Assembly (NCBI GenBank): GCA_003818675.1
Contig: RPPD01000051.1
Coordinates: 1-9,142 of the forward strand
Source: Spirochaetaceae bacterium
Lineage (GTDB): Bacteria; Spirochaetota; Spirochaetia; SZUA-6; RPPD01
Reading direction: 5' to 3'
Length of the DNA stretch: 9,142 bases
The notes under the pieces: generated by a model
Seen by the model: the letters and a program-made list of their open reading frames with translations, nothing else
Told to the model about the DNA's origin: nothing
Databases searched by the model: none
In this document: in pieces, positions 6,065 to 9,142 of the stretch
Layout of the letters: each line of letters begins with the position of its first letter
How positions within the stretch are numbered: the stretch's first letter is position 1
Program-made: the position numbers and the translations under genes

Positions 6065-6697
6065 ATGAAGAAATTTCTAGTACTTGCCCTTATTTGCATT
6101 CTTGCGACAAGCGCGTTTGCACAGGACATCAAATTTGGTGCGGGCATCAGCCTGGACTACATGCCGATGTTCCAGAACTTGACTGTCGACGTCGCGGACA
6201 CCGATGTTAACACAAGCATGAACTTGTTGGGAGTCAGTGCATATTTTGACGCCTCATTTGTGAGTCTGGCTGTTGGTTATGCCTTTACTATGGGCGGTTC
6301 AACAGATGATGGAAGAGTGTTTGGAGTAGATGTTGATAATGAAACTAATGATGATTTCACCATGTCCATGTTTACCATCACCCTTTTGGGAAAATACCCC
6401 TTTGACATGGGCGGATGGTATCTATTTCCAATGGTTGGAATTGAATACTCCATCATGATCATGTATTCAGGCGATGGCGGTGATACAAACATGGTTGGTG
6501 AAACTGGCTATGATGACATGAATGACATCGTTCTTCTTGGCGGCGTTGGCGCGGCCTTCATGGTTGACAAATTTGTCATTGCGCCAAAAGTTCTCTTTAT
6601 ATATAACCTTACACCAGCTCCCGTAGAAGACCCAGATCCGGCTGAAATTTCCCAGTGGGGTATTGCAATCGGAATCAATGTAGGTTATATGTTCTAA
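6065..6697 (+). CDS. Exported small outer-membrane beta-barrel-like protein
   Basis: A 210-aa protein. The start is fixed by AGGAGG (6053-6058) 6 nt before the ATG. The signal peptide is MKKFLVLALICILATSAFAQ with cleavage at AFA-Q. The mature chain alternates hydrophobic and polar residues in strands separated by acidic loops (DVADTDVNTS, DVDNETNDD, SGDGGDT, PVEDPDPAE). It ends in a strand with a terminal Phe (GIAIGINVGYMF), as in proteins handled by the BAM machinery, and about eight strands would fit the length. The loops are very Asp/Met-rich. No enzymatic motif is seen. A structural porin-like or surface role is inferred from this pattern; no family name can be given. It is a single-gene unit with its own strong promoter and a clean terminator. 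Confidence 0.78.
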   Translation: MKKFLVLALICILATSAFAQDIKFGAGISLDYMPMFQNLTVDVADTDVNTSMNLLGVSAYFDASFVSLAVGYAFTMGGSTDDGRVFGVDVDNETNDDFTMSMFTITLLGKYPFDMGGWYLFPMVGIEYSIMIMYSGDGGDTNMVGETGYDDMNDIVLLGGVGAAFMVDKFVIAPKVLFIYNLTPAPVEDPDPAEISQWGIAIGINVGYMF

Positions 6698-6726
6698 ACT
6701 GAAGACCTTATTTCAGGTTTCAATTG

Positions 6727-6757
6727 GCGGCTGTCTCCCAAGACAGCCGCTTTTTTT
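6727..6757 (+). terminator. Rho-independent terminator of the 210-aa barrel gene
   Basis: Perfect 10-bp stem GCGGCTGTCT / AGACAGCCGC (6727-6736, 6741-6750), 4-nt loop CCCA, followed by seven T (6751-6757). There is no T run on the other strand, so it works rightward only. Confidence 0.95.
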
Positions 6758-6772
6758 GTGTCGCTTTTGATT

Positions 6773-6856
6773 TTATCTCTCGGTCAAAAGCCCAAATTTC
6801 TGCACAAGCAGCGCCGGCACCAAAAAGCAATCTACAATAGCTGCAAGAAGCGGAAA
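6773..6856 (-). pseudogene. Possible 3' remnant of an RND/MMPL-type exporter gene
   Basis: On the minus strand one frame is open for 27 codons between stops. It contains IVDCFLVPALLVQKFGLL and ends TER-stop. The pattern 'LlaalvDlfLvPaLL...g' followed by a few charged residues is how the last transmembrane helix of many RND-superfamily/MMPL exporters ends. Upstream the frame stops at 6857-6859, close to the palindromic element at 6867, so the rest of such a gene is missing. The piece is short, so chance is not excluded. A GCTTTTGA/TCAAAAGC inverted repeat (6763-6770/6784-6791) overlaps its 3' end. Confidence 0.3.
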
Positions 6857-6867
6857 CTAACTATTGT

Positions 6868-6913
6868 GCACCTCAAAAAACCATTTTTTCATAGTAAGAG
6901 TTAATTGAGGTGC
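6868..6913. repeat. Left hairpin of the palindromic element
   Basis: GCACCTCAA (6868-6876) pairs perfectly with TTGAGGTGC (6905-6913). A competing A6/T6 hairpin (6875-6889) lies inside. Confidence 0.7.
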
Positions 6914-6916
6914 CCT

Positions 6917-6972
6917 TGAAGAATTGATAATTTCTATCGTAGTGAGGAATTAGAGAAATTATCAATTCTTCA
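6917..6972. repeat. Central 19-bp perfect inverted repeat
   Basis: Arms 6917-6935 and 6954-6972 are perfect complements (19 bp) around an 18-nt loop. This is by far the longest perfect stem in the window and has no T run after it, so it is not a standard terminator. Confidence 0.9.
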
Positions 6973-6985
6973 CTGGGAGTCGAAC

Positions 6986-7011
6986 CCTCGAAAAACAGTG
7001 GTTTTTCGAGG
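6986..7011. repeat. Right hairpin of the palindromic element
   Basis: CCTCGAAAAAC (6986-6996) and GTTTTTCGAGG (7001-7011) form a perfect 11-bp stem with loop AGTG. With one bulged C it extends by GAA/TTC. Confidence 0.85.
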
Positions 7012-7018
7012 TTCCCTA

Positions 7019-7047
7019 TTGATTTTGGAAACACGATAAATGATAAT
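7019..7047 (+). promoter_or_regulatory. sigma70-type promoter for the 183-aa barrel gene
   Basis: TTGATT (7019-7024), a 17-nt spacer, then GATAAT (7042-7047), with the same -10 and spacing as the promoter of the other barrel gene. The -35 begins inside the right copy of the CTATTG direct repeat flanking the palindromic element, so the element sits directly against the promoter. Confidence 0.5.
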
Positions 7048-7083
7048 TAGAAACAGAAAAACAATTTTGAAAGGGGATTTTGT

Positions 7084-7635
7084 ATGAAAAGAACACTCAT
7101 TACTGCGGTCCTGCTCGTTCTGATTGCATCAGGCGGTTTTGCCCAGCAATTCGGCATTACAGCCTCAATAGCGCCTCTCCCGTATATCGGGGGAGATGAA
7201 ACATTCATTTATTACAATCCATTGTCATTGCAAATAGGGATGGATATCCGCATTCTTCCCTTTCTAACCCTGAAACCCGGCGTGATGTTTTTTATGTGGA
7301 ATAACTCAGAGGATGATGAAGCGGACATGTTGTTGGGGGCAAGCCTGGATGTACAATACGTCATGGACTGGGGCAACAATTTTTCCATTTATATTGGTCC
7401 CGGCGTAAAATACTATCAGAACACAAACTGGGATACAACCGGAGATGTGTCGGATGAGGATACGGCGATTGAAATATCCATTGTTCTCGGCGGACAATAC
7501 ATGCTCTCAAAGAATTTCGGATTCTTTGCCGATGTTGGCATTTCCTATACAATGCACACGGATGATGATAGCCCCGGCACAGATAATATCATCAAGACAA
7601 GAAACGCGTATCTTGGAGTTGTTTTCTATTTCTAA
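7084..7635 (+). CDS. Exported small outer-membrane beta-barrel-like protein
   Basis: A 183-aa protein. The ATG at 7084 follows AAAGGGG (ending at 7076) with about 7 nt spacing. The signal peptide is MKRTLITAVLLVLIASGGFA with cleavage at GFA-Q. The mature chain has regularly spaced amphipathic strands (SLQIGMDIRILPFLTLKPGV, NFSIYIGPGVKYY, IEISIVLGGQYM, NFGFFADVGISYTM) and acidic loops (NNSEDDEAD, DTTGDVSDEDT, HTDDDSPGTD). It ends YLGVVFYF with C-terminal Phe, the usual outer-membrane barrel end. The overall design resembles the 210-aa protein upstream, but I see no obvious alignment between the two beyond this. Its layout would suit an eight-stranded barrel; the function is unknown. It is convergent with csrA, whose stop is 53 nt away. 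Confidence 0.78.
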   Translation: MKRTLITAVLLVLIASGGFAQQFGITASIAPLPYIGGDETFIYYNPLSLQIGMDIRILPFLTLKPGVMFFMWNNSEDDEADMLLGASLDVQYVMDWGNNFSIYIGPGVKYYQNTNWDTTGDVSDEDTAIEISIVLGGQYMLSKNFGFFADVGISYTMHTDDDSPGTDNIIKTRNAYLGVVFYF

Positions 7636-7668
7636 CGGATATTCGACTTTGTGGAATTTGCTGCAGTA

Positions 7669-7689
7669 AATGGCGGATGTTCTGCCATT
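7669..7689. terminator. Hairpin between the convergent barrel and csrA genes
   Basis: AATGGC (7669-7674) and GCCATT (7684-7689) form a 6-bp stem with a 9-nt loop, touching the csrA stop codon. Neither strand has a T run, so termination efficiency is doubtful. Confidence 0.25.
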
Positions 7690-7973
7690 CACTGCTTTTC
7701 CGGCGGATTTTCGTTGTCCGGCTTCGGGGCAGAACCATCCTTTTTGGGCTGGTTAAAGAGATTTCCCAGTTCCGGCAGGACTCCAGGCTGCGCCTTAAGC
7801 GCGGCAATGTTTTCTTCCTGTATTGCAACGTAGACTTCCTTGCGGTAAACCTTCACGTTTTTTGGCGCGGAAATGCCTATCTTGACCTGGTCGCCCTTGA
7901 TGTCCACAACAGAGACCTCTATCAGGTCGCCTATCATGATGCTTTCGTTAGGTTTGCGGGTTAAAATCAGCAT
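7689..7973 (-). CDS. csrA: CsrA carbon storage/flagellar translational regulator
   Basis: A 94-aa protein. CsrA is a homodimeric RNA-binding protein that blocks translation by covering GGA motifs near ribosome sites; in FliW-containing bacteria its key target is flagellin mRNA. The core is canonical: [20 protein letters not shown] (1-20), [20 protein letters not shown] (25-44) and [11 protein letters not shown]. The RNA-contact residues Leu4, Arg6 and Arg44 are present. After about residue 56 comes a tail of nearly 40 residues rich in Pro, Lys and Asn ([20 protein letters not shown] at the end), longer than the 61-aa E. coli protein. In FliW-type CsrA the C-terminal extension is where FliW binds, though only its first part would be needed. 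The start codon overlaps the end of fliW by 7 nt (ATGCTGA), indicating translational coupling and matched synthesis. Confidence 0.97.
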   Translation of the reverse strand: MLILTRKPNESIMIGDLIEVSVVDIKGDQVKIGISAPKNVKVYRKEVYVAIQEENIAALKAQPGVLPELGNLFNQPKKDGSAPKPDNENPPEKQ

Positions 7974-8416
7974 GTGCCCTGCCTCAACGCCGCCAGTTCT
8001 TCCATGATGTAGTGGCGGACTTTCCAGCGGGGGTCATTTGAGATTGACTGCCTTCCCACCCTTGTTCTCTTGTTGATGATCACCGGGCCCTGGAGATTGG
8101 CCGTCATCTTCTCCGTATTTTCCGGGATTGTTACAATAGAAAAAAGCAGGATATCCTCGGCCTTTTCTATCCCTATCTCCTCAAGCTCTTCCTTTGGCAC
8201 GGAAACCTTGTAGTCAGGCCTGAAGACCGCTGGGTCAATCATGACAAAGGCGATCTCCGCAACCTCAAGGCACTGGAGCCAGTAAAACGGCTTCTGCTGT
8301 GCATCAAGAAGCACGTAGTACTTGAGATTTTCAAAACCCAGGATGCCTGACGGAAAAAATATTTTCTGCCTTTCATCCACATCTACAGGCCCGTAGGCCT
8401 TGGAATTGACCTGCAT
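7967..8416 (-). CDS. fliW: FliW flagellar assembly factor, CsrA antagonist
   Basis: A 149-aa protein, normal length for the family. FliW binds free flagellin or CsrA: once flagellin is exported, FliW is released, sequesters CsrA and lifts repression of flagellin mRNA. Family features are [20 protein letters not shown] (8-27), [31 protein letters not shown] (about 43-62) and [16 protein letters not shown] (about 109-124), followed by a C-terminal helix. The start at 8416 is preceded by GAGG, which overlaps the flgL stop; only 4 nt separate the two genes, so the ribosome that ends flgL can restart here. The csrA start lies within its last codons. No promoter is visible between flgL, fliW and csrA, so they are one transcriptional unit. 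Confidence 0.96.
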   Translation of the reverse strand: MQVNSKAYGPVDVDERQKIFFPSGILGFENLKYYVLLDAQQKPFYWLQCLEVAEIAFVMIDPAVFRPDYKVSVPKEELEEIGIEKAEDILLFSIVTIPENTEKMTANLQGPVIINKRTRVGRQSISNDPRWKVRHYIMEELAALRQGTC

Positions 8417-8420
8417 CTTG

Positions 8421-9142
8421 CTACCTCAGAAAATCAAGAAGTGTGGGACGGAGGATCCGGCCCGCGACACCCAACGCGGCCTCATGGGCAAACTCGAGCA
8501 TCTTCGAGTTCATGATCGCCTGGGTTATATCAACATCTATTTCGTTTGAATTGTATTCCATGTGCCTGGCCTGCTCGGACGAGATCCTGTTCTGCGTAAT
8601 TTCCAGCCTGTTTGTAAGCGCGCCAATTTCTCCCAATGTGCGGGAAAGTCCTTCCACAGCAGTGTCCATTCCGCCCAGGGCCTTGTTTACGCCGTGAATG
8701 TCTCCCTTGTAGAGACTGTCCCGCAGGGTAATGGCTGCGTCAAAAATGGAGCCGCCAGATACCATGGCGGCAGTGGCGATATTGTTGGGCGGAAATCCCC
8801 GTCCATCCTTTGTAATTCCCAGGTCGCGCATCACAGTGCCATCTCCCAGGTCCTGGACCCAGATCTGGTGCGGATTTGTTGTAGTCAGCATCAGAGAGTC
8901 CTTCACCGGGTCAAGGGTTGCCTTGACAGGAGCAGCAGAATCATTTATACGCTGCATTACTGTATAGACGTTGTCCCCGGCCTGTAACGGGATGTCAACT
9001 CCGTCTATCCTTATTGTCGAGTTTTGCTGGATCTGGTAGCTTGTGGCTGCCACCGAGGAATAGATGTGCTGGTTCTCTGCCCAGAAGGCATAGTTGCCTG
9101 GTATGTTCACGGAAACGAGGCTTTCCTCGCTCACTTCGGCCC
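8421..9142 (-). CDS. flgL: Flagellar hook-associated protein 3 (FlgL), C-terminal part, runs off right edge
   Basis: The last 239 codons are visible and the frame is open to the window edge; the GTG at 9134 is internal, since full FlgL has around 300-420 residues. FlgL is one of the two junction proteins joining hook to filament and is exported by the flagellar type III system. The C-terminal coiled-coil half is typical: LGGMDTAVEGLSRTLGEIGA, LTNRLEITQNRISSEQARHM and IDVDITQAIMNSKMLEFAHE, then ALGVAGRILRPTLLDFL, the conserved flagellin-like terminal helix. Upstream, IRIDGVDIPLQAGDNVYTVM with INDSAAPVKATLD and LMLTTTNPHQIWVQDLGDG resembles the 'flagellin hook IN' module inserted in the outer domain of many FlgL and flagellins. 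It is first in the visible flgL-fliW-csrA unit; flgK probably lies further right. Confidence 0.93.
   Translation of the reverse strand, partial: AEVSEESLVSVNIPGNYAFWAENQHIYSSVAATSYQIQQNSTIRIDGVDIPLQAGDNVYTVMQRINDSAAPVKATLDPVKDSLMLTTTNPHQIWVQDLGDGTVMRDLGITKDGRGFPPNNIATAAMVSGGSIFDAAITLRDSLYKGDIHGVNKALGGMDTAVEGLSRTLGEIGALTNRLEITQNRISSEQARHMEYNSNEIDVDITQAIMNSKMLEFAHEAALGVAGRILRPTLLDFLR

Larger units (their letters stand above)
6867..7015. mobile_element. MITE-like palindromic element with terminal inverted repeats
   Basis: A 149-bp AT-rich non-coding block. Its two ends match as inverted repeats over 17 nt with 3 mismatches: TGCACCTCAAAAAACCA (6867-6883, plus strand) and GGAACCTCGAAAAACCA (7015-6999, minus strand). 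The block is flanked by a 6-bp direct repeat CTATTG (6861-6866 and 7016-7021), as expected of a target-site duplication. Inside are three successive stem-loops. The motif CCTCRA occurs four times in alternating orientation, at the ends and inner sides of the outer hairpins. No transposase is encoded, so it would be non-autonomous. It sits in the 386-bp gene-free interval between the two barrel genes. Alternatives are a structured RNA or a regulatory palindrome cluster. The repeats are seen directly; mobility is inferred. Confidence 0.55.

Noticed and set aside
6975..6987. tRNA T-arm-like sequence GGGTTCGACTCCC on the minus strand
   Set aside because: Only the T-loop core matches; stem pairing is 3 bp and no acceptor, D or anticodon arm is nearby. 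It is better explained as part of the palindromic element.
6861..7021. CRISPR array or integron attC site
   Set aside because: No direct repeats with spacers, no cas or integrase genes, and no attC core sites; the signal is inverted repeats only.
7013..7039. Possible sigma28 (flagellar) promoter, CACGATAA near 7032-7039
   Set aside because: The -10 matches only 6 of 8 positions and the expected -35 (TAAAGTTT) is absent; a sigma70 promoter fits better.

Overview
The window most likely comes from a spirochaete (Treponema/Spirochaeta-like, moderate GC). The order flgL-fliW-csrA, read leftward at the right end, is the arrangement found in spirochaetes and also in Firmicutes. Two small exported proteins with outer-membrane beta-barrel character and a probable lipoprotein point to a diderm, which favours a spirochaete. 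The genus is inference.

Layout. (1) Positions 1-2577, minus strand: the first 61 codons of an ABC transporter ATPase (running off the left edge), an M48 zinc metallopeptidase and a GH105 unsaturated glycoside hydrolase. GH105 and the ATPase each have a good sigma70-like promoter; the peptidase has at least a -10. (2) Positions 2578-2712: an AT-rich divergent promoter region. (3) Positions 2713-5938, plus strand: a SAM-dependent methyltransferase, then after a new promoter two tandem VanX-type D-Ala-D-Ala dipeptidase paralogues (one lipoprotein-like, one with a cleavable signal) and an exported zinc-ribbon protein of unknown function. (4) Positions 5939-7635, plus strand: two single-gene units for small beta-barrel-like exported proteins. 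The first has a very strong promoter and a textbook terminator. (5) Positions 7689-9142, minus strand: csrA, fliW and the 3' part of flgL, tightly packed and convergent with the second barrel gene.

The only long stretch without a gene is 6698-7083. It holds a terminator, a 27-codon reading frame resembling the C-terminus of an RND/MMPL exporter (possible gene remnant), and a roughly 149-bp palindrome-rich element with imperfect terminal inverted repeats and a 6-bp flanking direct repeat. I read the last as a MITE-like insertion, and it abuts the -35 of the second barrel gene. This is the most unusual feature of the window.

How the genes work together. FliW and CsrA form the known partner switch that couples flagellin level to mRNA control, and FlgL is the hook-filament junction protein. 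The two dipeptidases probably trim D-amino-acid dipeptides during cell-wall turnover. No vanH or vanA ligase is present, so this is not a resistance cluster. I see no convincing new defence or biosynthetic system; most of the window is ordinary chromosomal content.
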